Source: UBA3824 sp017541145 | GTDB taxonomy: Bacteria > Bacteroidota > Bacteroidia > Bacteroidales > UBA3824 | Reading direction: 5' to 3' | DNA: 64,000 nt | NCBI GenBank assembly: GCA_947168365.1 | Contig: CAMVLO010000014.1 | Location: 1-64,000 of the forward strand | Shown: positions 1-7,278 of the stretch, one piece after another | Position numbering within the stretch: position 1 is the stretch's first letter | Layout of the letters: each line of letters opens with the position of its first letter | Made by a program: the position numbers and the translations under genes | Notes under the pieces: model-generated | What the model was told of the DNA's origin: nothing | Database searches by the model: none | The model's input: the letters and a program-made list of their open reading frames with translations, nothing else

Positions 1-572
1 CGAAGTGGTGACATAAAATAGGCGGGGATGTAAACCGTAGGTTTTTAATCCCCGTGAAATACACAACCGATTTTTTTATCAATATAAAAAATACGATGAG
101 ATTCGTGTTCCGTGGGTTCCGTGTTCCGTGGGTTCGCACCCACGGTGATAACAATATTCCGGGGGTTTTTGTCGTATCCGACAACACCCCGGCTATTTTA
201 TGTCGCCGCGTCGCGGCTACGATGAAAAAAATATTTTCGTATTCCTCAGACCGTGGGTTCGCACCCACGGCGTTAATCAATCGCCGCGCCGCGGCTTGCA
301 TTGCAGTGGATGGCATATTCAATTTATATAAGAAAACCACGGATGTGGTGTTTGAATTTCGCCGTGGGTGCAAACCCACGGCGAAACAGCATACGTCACA
401 CATCACACAACAAACGCTTGCAACACAATAATTATGTCATCAAACATGGATGAATAAATACGAATAATAAAAAGTGTAACACTAAACACAAAAAATTGGA
501 ATATCACAACTTTGAAAAATGGCATTGTTTTAATACCTAAATTTGCAATTGAAAATATATAGTGAAAAAAAT
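1..572. other. Gene-free stretch upstream of the OMP gene
   Basis: No convincing gene is seen. A 125-codon open frame (54-431) runs straight through the palindromes, and its translation is arginine-rich and without domain character, so it is best read as a by-product of the repeats. The part after 430 is AT-rich spacer. Confidence 0.6.
23..382. repeat. Cluster of GC-rich palindromes
   Basis: At least seven hairpin-forming sequences lie within 360 bases. CCGTGGGTTCGCACCCACGG occurs at 126-145 and again at 251-270, and a close relative with a GCAA loop lies at 361-382. A different stem (CGGGGAT...ATCCCCG) spans 23-54. A third type, with CCGGGG arms and inner TTGTCG/CGACAA pairing, spans 159-192. 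Short GCCGCG/CGCGGC palindromes lie at 205-217 and 283-295. Part of the left arm of the first CCGTGGG copy is duplicated in tandem just upstream (about 105-135). The region is much richer in GC than its surroundings. It resembles REP-type intergenic repeats; what spreads them is not visible here. Confidence 0.8.
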
Positions 573-1916
573 ATGAAATCGTTGATTTTAAATATCTTAA
601 TTGTTTTTACAGCGTTAGAGCTTTTTGCTCAAAAAGATGTTAAAAAAGGATGGAACTTGGGCGTGTTGCCTTCTATTGCATACGATGCGGATTTGGGATT
701 TCAATATGGTGCTCTAGCAAATCTGTTTTATTACGGCGACGGTTCACAATATCCTGAATATCTGCATTCTATCTATGCCGAAGCCGCTTACACAACGAAA
801 CAAAACGGTTTAATGAGATTGAATTTCTTCAGCCGTTCTCTCCTACCCGGCTACAAACTTTTTATCGATGCAACTTACCTCCCCGATGCAATGAGCGATT
901 TTACAGGTTTCAACGGCTATCAAACAATCTACAATGCTGATTGGTGCAAGAATAATTCAGATGATTATTTGTCACGCGCTTTTTATAAATATAAACGTAA
1001 TATGTTCCGTACAAGTGCAGATATTCAAAAAAATATCACAAATAATCTTAACTGGAATGTTGGTATCGGTTACTATATATTTGAAGTCAACAGAGTAAAT
1101 ATCAACAAGTTAAACAAAGGTCAAAAGGATAGTAAAAAACTACCGAATATCGACGGCATTTATGATAAATATATAAAGTGGGGTCTGATTGATGAAAATG
1201 AAACCGGAAAAGCATCGTTTCCGTACGTACATGGCGGTCTAACTTTTGACAGCCGCTCCCAAACTTCGGCACCAACTTCGGGAATTTGGGCTGATGCTTT
1301 TTTTACTTACACTGCTGCTTTTGGAAGTCATTCTGAATATAACAATCTGAAATTCAATGCTAATTTCAAACAATATATTTCGTTGGGAACTCCACGTGTA
1401 ATTTTTGCGTATCGAATTGGAACACAATTAACTATGTCAGGAAAAACACCATTTTATATGCTATGCAACCACAACACGTTGGAACAAAAACGCGCAGTTT
1501 ATGAAAGTTTGGGCGGCTCAAGTTCGTTACGCGGAATTTTACGTAACAGAATAATTTCCAACGGTTATGCATTACTAAACACGGAATTACGAATAAAAAT
1601 TAAAGAGTTTAATATTGCAAACCAACACTTTTATATTGGTATAAATCCGTTTATAGATGCAGGTATGGTAATTCAACCGGTGGATGTGAACGAACAAGAA
1701 ATAATTGAAATCACCAAAACAACAAATGACGATGTAAATGAATATTTTGACTTTTCTAAATCCAAAATTTACCAACCGCATGTTTCCGGCGGAACAGGAT
1801 TGAAGATTGCAATGAACGAAAACTTCATTCTGTCAGTGGATTGGGCTACATATTTTAACAGTCAAGATAATGATAAAAAATCAAATATCTATGTAAAAAT
1901 GGGTTACTTATTTTAA
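573..1916 (+). CDS. Outer-membrane beta-barrel protein, surface-antigen (Omp85/BamA C-terminal) type
   Basis: Predicted exported outer-membrane barrel of 447 residues. The ATG at 573 is preferred over an in-frame TTG at 543 because it places a signal peptide (MKSLILNILIVFTALELFAQ) directly at the N-terminus. The mature part is rich in alternating aromatic/polar beta strands. It contains FPYVHGGLTFDSRSQ and later YESLGGSSSLRGILRNR, which resemble the strand and 'RG' loop signatures of the bacterial surface antigen (D15) barrel. There are no POTRA repeats at the N-terminus, so it is a barrel-only relative rather than BamA itself. Function and substrate are unknown. It is followed after 44 bases by an independently promoted gene. 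Confidence 0.65.
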   Translation: MKSLILNILIVFTALELFAQKDVKKGWNLGVLPSIAYDADLGFQYGALANLFYYGDGSQYPEYLHSIYAEAAYTTKQNGLMRLNFFSRSLLPGYKLFIDATYLPDAMSDFTGFNGYQTIYNADWCKNNSDDYLSRAFYKYKRNMFRTSADIQKNITNNLNWNVGIGYYIFEVNRVNINKLNKGQKDSKKLPNIDGIYDKYIKWGLIDENETGKASFPYVHGGLTFDSRSQTSAPTSGIWADAFFTYTAAFGSHSEYNNLKFNANFKQYISLGTPRVIFAYRIGTQLTMSGKTPFYMLCNHNTLEQKRAVYESLGGSSSLRGILRNRIISNGYALLNTELRIKIKEFNIANQHFYIGINPFIDAGMVIQPVDVNEQEIIEITKTTNDDVNEYFDFSKSKIYQPHVSGGTGLKIAMNENFILSVDWATYFNSQDNDKKSNIYVKMGYLF

Positions 1917-1946
1917 TTGTAAATTAACAAACTATTGTTAACTTTG
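1917..1946 (+). promoter_or_regulatory. Bacteroidota-type promoter for the methyltransferase gene
   Basis: TTG at 1917-1919, exactly 19 bases, then TAACTTTG at 1939-1946 matches the Bacteroidota sigma-A consensus TTG-N19-TAnnTTTG. The start codon at 1961 lies only 14 bases after the -7 box, which predicts a leader of roughly 7-9 bases. Confidence 0.7.
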
Positions 1947-1960
1947 CATACAAAAAAAAT

Positions 1961-3130
1961 ATGGAACTCACTGATTTTGAAAAGAAAATTATAGAAGAAA
2001 ACCGTGATAAAGATGTCAGAGATTTGGCATTGAAACTTCATAATAAAAATATCAATACGACAACTGTACTACAACAAATAGCAGGTTGGCAAATTGCAAA
2101 ACATAAAATTCCGGATTGGGCAAATAATAAAGAGCTACTTTACCCTGTGCACTTATCAATGGAACAATGTTCATCGGATTTTACAGCAAAATACAAAGCG
2201 GAGGTTGTTACAAAACTTGTAAAATGTCAGAAAAAAATGGCAGATTTAACAGGCGGTTTTGGAATTGACTTTTATTATATTAGTCAAAATTTTGAAAAAG
2301 CAACTTATATTGAAACCAATTCGGAACTTTGTGAAATTGCAGAACACAATTTTAAGGTACTTGGCAGGACAAATGCCGTTGTAAAAAATGGTAATGGAAT
2401 TAACATCTTAGAAAAATCAGATGAACATCTTGACTTGATTTTTGTTGACCCGGCACGACGCGACAAAGACGGCGGCAAAACTGTACATATTAAAGATTGT
2501 GAGCCGGATGTTACTGAATATCAAGAGATGTTAAAAGAAAAAGCTGACATCGTAATGATAAAACTTTCGCCGATGCTGGATTTGAAAGAATGTCGGCAAG
2601 AATTGAAAAATATTCGTGAAATTCATGTTGTTGCAAATAATAATGAATGTAAAGAGATGTTGCTGATTTTGGATAAAAATTTTGATGACGAACCAAATAT
2701 TTTTTGCGTTAACAACAATCAAAAATTAAATTTCAAAACAAGTGAAGAATCCTCAGCTACAGCATGTTACGCGGATAAAATAAATAACGGGATGTTTTTG
2801 TATGAACCCAACAGCGCAATTATGAAAGGCGGTGCTTACAAATTGTTGTGTAATAAATATGATGTAAAAAAATTACAACAATCAAGTCATATTTATGTTT
2901 CCGAAACTGAAATTAATGATTTTCCGGGAAGAAAATTTGTAATAGAAGAAGTCGGTAATGTAAAGATTTTCAAAGGTTTGGACAAAGCAAATGTTGCGGT
3001 AAGAAATTTTCCGATAAAAGCCGAGGAACTGAAAAAGAAACTGAAATTGAAAGACGGCGGCGATATTTATTTGTTCGGAACTACTCTAAAAGACAATCAA
3101 AAAGTAATTATAAAAACCAGAAAAATTTGA
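1961..3130 (+). CDS. Class I SAM-dependent methyltransferase with THUMP-like C-terminal domain
   Basis: A 389-residue cytoplasmic methyltransferase. Motif I is DLTGGFG (about 95-101), the acidic end of strand 2 is IETN (about 117-120), and the catalytic-region motif FVDPARRDK lies at about 161-169. This pattern fits the bacterial family annotated as 'class I SAM-dependent methyltransferase, THUMP-like domain', and residues about 300-389 fit the THUMP-like part. Nucleic acid (tRNA or rRNA) is the probable substrate, by family resemblance only. It is transcribed alone from its own consensus promoter, with a strong terminator right after the stop. Confidence 0.8.
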   Translation: MELTDFEKKIIEENRDKDVRDLALKLHNKNINTTTVLQQIAGWQIAKHKIPDWANNKELLYPVHLSMEQCSSDFTAKYKAEVVTKLVKCQKKMADLTGGFGIDFYYISQNFEKATYIETNSELCEIAEHNFKVLGRTNAVVKNGNGINILEKSDEHLDLIFVDPARRDKDGGKTVHIKDCEPDVTEYQEMLKEKADIVMIKLSPMLDLKECRQELKNIREIHVVANNNECKEMLLILDKNFDDEPNIFCVNNNQKLNFKTSEESSATACYADKINNGMFLYEPNSAIMKGGAYKLLCNKYDVKKLQQSSHIYVSETEINDFPGRKFVIEEVGNVKIFKGLDKANVAVRNFPIKAEELKKKLKLKDGGDIYLFGTTLKDNQKVIIKTRKI

Positions 3131-3134
3131 AAAT

Positions 3135-3175
3135 CACATCGTTACCTCAAGGAAAAAAGTAACGATGTGTTTTAA
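3135..3175. terminator. Bidirectional terminator between convergent genes
   Basis: An 11-bp perfect stem CACATCGTTAC (3135-3145) / GTAACGATGTG (3159-3169) is followed on the plus strand by TTTTAAATTTATTTTT. It serves the methyltransferase gene and plausibly the rhodanese gene arriving from the other side. Confidence 0.8.
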
Positions 3176-3177
3176 AT

Positions 3178-3576
3178 TTATTTTTCTATCGGAAAATCTT
3201 TTTCCTTCCAAGCGTTGAATCCGCCTTCCATTTCGTAAACTTCGGTATAACCGTTATCAACCAAAATCTGAGCTGCTAATTTGCTACGGTGACCGCTGCG
3301 ACAATACAATGCATAAACTTTTTTTTTGTCTTTGTAATTTTCTAACAACCGATTTTTGAAATCTTGACTCTTGACATCCAAATTGTTAGCTGCCGGAATA
3401 TGACCTTCGACAAATTCTTCGGGAGTTCTGACATCAATAAGAATTACGTTTTGACTTCCACCTATCAAATCCAAAAATTCAGGAGCACTGATTGTTTTGA
3501 ATTTTGCATTTTTATCACCACAATTTACTGAGATGAAAAATGTTAACATCGTTAACAAAAATAAAATCTTCTTCAT
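3178..3576 (-). CDS. Rhodanese-domain lipoprotein
   Basis: A 132-residue exported protein. The signal peptide ends in SVNC, with Cys19 as the predicted lipidation site. A single rhodanese domain follows, with IDVRTPEEFVEGHIPAA (about 47-63) and the active-site loop CRSGHRS (Cys92). Single-domain periplasmic rhodaneses of this kind usually carry persulfide sulfur; the partner is unknown. A -7-like box (TAAATATATTTG region, TATATTTG on the minus strand at 3604-3611) lies just upstream, next to the terminator of the preceding minus-strand gene. Confidence 0.88.
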   Translation of the reverse strand: MKKILFLLTMLTFFISVNCGDKNAKFKTISAPEFLDLIGGSQNVILIDVRTPEEFVEGHIPAANNLDVKSQDFKNRLLENYKDKKKVYALYCRSGHRSKLAAQILVDNGYTEVYEMEGGFNAWKEKDFPIEK

Positions 3577-3618
3577 TACTTAAATATTATTAAAAAACTG
3601 ACGCAAATATATATAAAA

Positions 3619-3648
3619 AATCCCATTCCAATAAATTGAAATGGGATT
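3619..3648 (-). terminator. Terminator of the small membrane protein gene
   Basis: Perfect 9-bp stem AATCCCATT (3619-3627) / AATGGGATT (3640-3648), followed on the minus strand by a T-rich run. It lies 20 bases past the stop of the gene at 3669-4415. Confidence 0.7.
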
Positions 3649-3668
3649 AATGATTCTGTAACTATATA

Positions 3669-4415
3669 CTATTGAGCTTCAGATTGATTCGATACATTTT
3701 TGTAAAGAATATCGTTGATTTTCTTTGAAGATTCACGCATTTTTTGAATATCCTCTTGATTTGCATTAGAATTTTTGAGGATAGTCTGATTGATTTCGTG
3801 AATTGAATTCAAATATGATTGCAAATCAACTTTCAAAGATGTAAGTTTAAGAATGTAGTTGAGAAACAATTTTGAATCAACTATTTTTTTTACTGCTGTT
3901 TTCTCATTATCAGCATAAAAAGCGAGGTAATTTTTGTAAACGGCCTCTGATTCTGTATTGATATCAAGAATTTTTTGTTTGCAAATATCTACAAAACTGT
4001 ACACGCTACCGATTTGCAAACGAAGATCGGCATCTTCAATAAAACTACCGTTTGTAATAAAGTTTTCTTCAATCCAACGATCTTTTTGAATAAAATCTTC
4101 TTTGAAAAATACGTCAAACATCCCGTCGGTAGCAAGTGTATCAGCCCAATCTTCCATTTCTGTAATTTCATCGTAAGTATCAAGACTATATTTTATCCAG
4201 TCCAAATGATTTGAAATCTGACCTTCATAATCTTCAAGATTGTTGATTGTTGCGCAAATAATCTTCTGATAATTCTCCTGATTATTAATATTTTCACGTA
4301 CTTTGTCAACAAGTAAACCGATTACAATACCAATTGCAGTAGCAATAATAGTGTTAATTGCATCAATTGTAATTTTTTTCCAATTAAGATTTTCTTTAAA
4401 TGATTCTTCTGCCAT
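3669..4415 (-). CDS. Hypothetical membrane-anchored protein (DUF6090-like)
   Basis: A 248-residue protein with one membrane segment near the N-terminus (about 18-37, AINTIIATAIGIVIGLLVDK). A long, mostly helical, acidic domain follows, rich in Asn, Ile and Lys. The short polar head, single TM and helical tail recall a family of uncharacterised Bacteroidota proteins (DUF6090-like), but this is a resemblance from memory only. It is monocistronic by its terminator. No catalytic motif is visible. Confidence 0.6.
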   Translation of the reverse strand: MAEESFKENLNWKKITIDAINTIIATAIGIVIGLLVDKVRENINNQENYQKIICATINNLEDYEGQISNHLDWIKYSLDTYDEITEMEDWADTLATDGMFDVFFKEDFIQKDRWIEENFITNGSFIEDADLRLQIGSVYSFVDICKQKILDINTESEAVYKNYLAFYADNEKTAVKKIVDSKLFLNYILKLTSLKVDLQSYLNSIHEINQTILKNSNANQEDIQKMRESSKKINDILYKNVSNQSEAQ

Positions 4416-4499
4416 TTTTTTTGATTAAATTTTTAAGTTAAAATTCAACAATAAGATATAACTAAATTGATAATTCCACAAGTAAAATACAAAAAATAA

Positions 4500-5393
4500 T
4501 TATAACTCTGATTCTGAACAAGTTAAAATTACATTTCCTTTTGATAAATCACCTGTAGTAAGACCAAGTTTAAGCCATTTCATACGCTGTTTTGAAGTTC
4601 CGTGAGTAAATTCTCTGGCGTTGACAGTACCACGTGCTTGTTTCTGCAAATAATCGTCACCAATTTTCATTGCACAATTGATAGCTTCCTCCAAATCGCC
4701 GTCTTCCAAGGATTTAAAAGTTTTTTGCTCATAAAATCCCCAAACTCCTGCGTAAAAATCAGCAAGTAATTCTATTCTTACCGAAATTCTGTTTGCCTCG
4801 GCTTCAGATCGCGCCTGATTCATTTGATTATGAAGCTTACTCAACACGCCTGTAAGGTATTCCACATGGTGACCAACCTCATGAGCGATTACGTATGCTT
4901 GAGCAAAATCACCGGAAGCTCCAAGTTGAGATTTCATTGTTTGAAAGAAAGACAAATCAAGGTAAAGTTTCTGATCTGCTGAACAATAGAAAGGACCTGT
5001 AGCAGAAGTTGCCGAACCGCAACCTGTATTAACACCGTCCTCAAAAATTACCATACTTGGTTTTTCGTAGCTCAAACCGTTTTTCTTAAAGATGTCAGAC
5101 CAAATATCCTCGGTACTTGCCAAAATACGAGAAGCAAAAGTAAAAAGTTCGTTGTCTTTAGAACTTTTTTGAGAAGTCTGACCGGTTTGAACAGTGGTTT
5201 GTTCACTCGTAAGCGAAGAATTCAAAAGGCTGGAATCACCGGTCTTGGCATAATAAATAAAACCGACGAGAAGTAAAATAATACCAATACATCCGCCTTT
5301 TTTGCCTGAAGAAAAATTCATACCTGAACCAGAGGAACTACCACCTCTGCGGTCTTCCACATTTGAACTGGTTCTACGTCCGTCTAATTTCAT
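4500..5393 (-). CDS. YpfJ-family neutral zinc metallopeptidase
   Basis: A 297-residue membrane-anchored peptidase. A polar, Ser/Gly-rich head (1-33) precedes one TM segment (about 34-49). The catalytic domain contains the zinc motif HEVGHH (171-176), with YVIA just before it and a downstream ELLADFYAGVW segment typical of the family. The length matches the usual 280-300 residues. The substrate is not known for the family. A candidate -7 box (CAAATATA on the plus strand, 5441-5448) lies about 48 bases upstream of the ATG. Confidence 0.9.
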   Translation of the reverse strand: MKLDGRRTSSNVEDRRGGSSSGSGMNFSSGKKGGCIGIILLLVGFIYYAKTGDSSLLNSSLTSEQTTVQTGQTSQKSSKDNELFTFASRILASTEDIWSDIFKKNGLSYEKPSMVIFEDGVNTGCGSATSATGPFYCSADQKLYLDLSFFQTMKSQLGASGDFAQAYVIAHEVGHHVEYLTGVLSKLHNQMNQARSEAEANRISVRIELLADFYAGVWGFYEQKTFKSLEDGDLEEAINCAMKIGDDYLQKQARGTVNAREFTHGTSKQRMKWLKLGLTTGDLSKGNVILTCSESEL

Positions 5394-5547
5394 ATTTTAC
5401 TAAATTTTTTGATTAATAGATTAATAAATAATTACAGTTACAAATATAGAAAAAAGTTTTGAGAAAAATAATAGTTAAAAAAGCAAAAAATATATAGATT
5501 CTTAAACAAAAATTTATTAGATTCGCACAAAATTTAAATGAATAAAT

Positions 5548-6333
5548 ATGGTTAGTGCTAAAGACCAAATAATCAGCGGAATAAGCTCATATCGCAAAGC
5601 ATTTAAAGTGATAAAAGAAGCAAAAATGGGAAAATTATTTATTTTCCCGTTAGTATTCAGCATAGTAATAATGATTTTATTACTGTCAATCGGATACGGC
5701 AGCGGCGCTGCGCTTCAAGATTTAATACACGAAAAAATGCAAACTGACAATGCTTGGTTGAGTGTATTAACAAAATCAATAGAAGTAATAGCAACATTGC
5801 TTGCCTTTATAGTATTTATTTATTTAGGCGGAACAATTGTTAATATATTGATGTCACCTATATATACTATAATGTCAGAAAAAACTGATACTTATCTCAC
5901 CGGACGCGAATACAATTCCAATATAAAACAAACTATAAAAGATATTGGAAGAACATTAATAATCACACTAAAAAACACAATCAAACAATTTATCCTCTTA
6001 CTATTGTGCTTATTGCTGAATTTGATTCCGTTAATCGGAACATTATTATCGGTAGTAATGATATATATAATCAACGCTTATTATTTTGGCTACGGATTTA
6101 TGGATTATACCAACGAAAGAGCCAAAAGGAACGAAAAACTCAGCAGCAAAATTACATACAGATATAAGTATCTGGCAATTACAATCGGAGCAATATACAC
6201 GTTGCCATTGTACTTGATTTGTGGAACATTTTTACTTGCTGTAATGGGCGGAATATCAACGGTAGCAGCAACAATAGCACAAATTGAATTGGAGTCGCAA
6301 GACCCTGAATTACAAACACTTATTCAGAAATAA
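5548..6333 (+). CDS. EI24/CysZ-like integral membrane protein
   Basis: A 261-residue polytopic membrane protein with at least four hydrophobic stretches (about 28-48, 78-100, 145-180 and 210-240). A soluble loop holds SPIYTIMSEKTDTYLTGREY. The N-terminal 'GISSYRKAFKVIKEAKMGKLFIFPLVFS' region and the NxxMSPIY motif fit the EI24 family, which includes the sulfate permease-like CysZ. Sulfate transport should not be assumed. The gene ends 5 bases before mqnA, so the two are probably co-transcribed. Confidence 0.75.
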   Translation: MVSAKDQIISGISSYRKAFKVIKEAKMGKLFIFPLVFSIVIMILLLSIGYGSGAALQDLIHEKMQTDNAWLSVLTKSIEVIATLLAFIVFIYLGGTIVNILMSPIYTIMSEKTDTYLTGREYNSNIKQTIKDIGRTLIITLKNTIKQFILLLLCLLLNLIPLIGTLLSVVMIYIINAYYFGYGFMDYTNERAKRNEKLSSKITYRYKYLAITIGAIYTLPLYLICGTFLLAVMGGISTVAATIAQIELESQDPELQTLIQK

Positions 6334-6338
6334 CAACT

Positions 6339-7133
6339 ATGGAAAAACTAAAAATAGTAATGGTATCATATTACAATTCGATACCTTTTTTATACGGATT
6401 GCAACATTCTGAATACATCAAAGAAAACTGTGAAATAATTCTGAAATATCCGTCAGAATGTGCACAAATGCTATTGGACAAGCAATGCGATGTAGCTTTG
6501 GTACCTGTAGGAATTATTCCTGATTTGAAAATCAGTTATATCGTTTCTAAATATTGTATCGGAGCCGAAGGAAAAGTTCGCTCGGTAATACTTGCAAGCC
6601 GCGTTCCGTTGGAACAAATTTCAAAAGTTTACCTTGATTATCAATCAGCTACAAGCGTAAGATTGGTAAAAATACTTGCAAAAAATTATTGGAAAATCAA
6701 TCCGGAATTTGTACAAAGCAAACCCGGATACGAAAAACATATAAAAGGCACTACTGCCGGAGTAATAATCGGTGACAGATGTTTTGAATATACTGATTAT
6801 GAATATCAATACGACCTCGCCGAACAATGGATAAAATTTACAAATTATCCGTTTGTATTTGCAGTATGGCTCGCAGTAAAACCGATGAAAGCCGAAGTAA
6901 AAAAAGCATTGAACGAGGCTTTGGAATACGGTGTGACAAATATAGACGACGTAATACAGACATACAAAAAAGAATTTAACAAAAATATGAATCCTTGGCA
7001 ATATTACAAGGAAAATATCAGTTATTATCTTAATGAATCTAAGTCGAAAGGCATGAACAGTTTCATTAAGTATATGTATGTAGAAAACAGAAAAGAAAAC
7101 GTACTAAAACGACAATTATTTGCATCAAAATAG
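6339..7133 (+). CDS. mqnA: Menaquinone biosynthesis protein MqnA family (chorismate dehydratase)
   Basis: A 264-residue periplasmic-binding-protein fold enzyme of the MqnA/MqnD family. The N-terminus KIVMVSYYNSIPFLYGL and the motif CDVALVPVGIIPDL are characteristic. MqnA dehydrates chorismate to 3-enolpyruvyl-benzoate, the first step of the futalosine menaquinone pathway. YNSIPFLYG and the length favour MqnA over MqnD. Other futalosine genes (mqnB, C, E) are not in the window. It is coupled to the preceding EI24-like gene with a 5-base gap. Confidence 0.85.
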   Translation: MEKLKIVMVSYYNSIPFLYGLQHSEYIKENCEIILKYPSECAQMLLDKQCDVALVPVGIIPDLKISYIVSKYCIGAEGKVRSVILASRVPLEQISKVYLDYQSATSVRLVKILAKNYWKINPEFVQSKPGYEKHIKGTTAGVIIGDRCFEYTDYEYQYDLAEQWIKFTNYPFVFAVWLAVKPMKAEVKKALNEALEYGVTNIDDVIQTYKKEFNKNMNPWQYYKENISYYLNESKSKGMNSFIKYMYVENRKENVLKRQLFASK

Positions 7134-7201
7134 GACTGAAAAAAAGTATTAACTCCCCATTTGAGGGGATACAATCAACAAAAAATCACCATTTTTAGCG
7201 A

Positions 7202-7231
7202 TTGTAGTGAAATAACAAAATACTAACTTTG
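7202..7231 (+). promoter_or_regulatory. pflB promoter
   Basis: TTG at 7202-7204, 19 bases, then TAACTTTG at 7224-7231: an exact match to the Bacteroidota housekeeping consensus. The predicted leader is about 40 bases. Confidence 0.75.
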
Positions 7232-7278
7232 CCAAATAATAAATAAAACTTTTAGAATTAAAACGAATATACAAGTTT

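Noticed and set aside
23..382. A CRISPR array
   Set aside because: The repeats are palindromes of different types without regular spacers and no cas genes are present.
54..431. 125-codon plus-strand frame
   Set aside because: It runs through the palindrome cluster, has no recognisable protein features and no promoter, and its length follows from the GC-rich repeats.
7151..7170. Possible terminator after mqnA (CCCC/GGGG)
   Set aside because: The stem is only about five base pairs and no T-run follows, so it is not counted.
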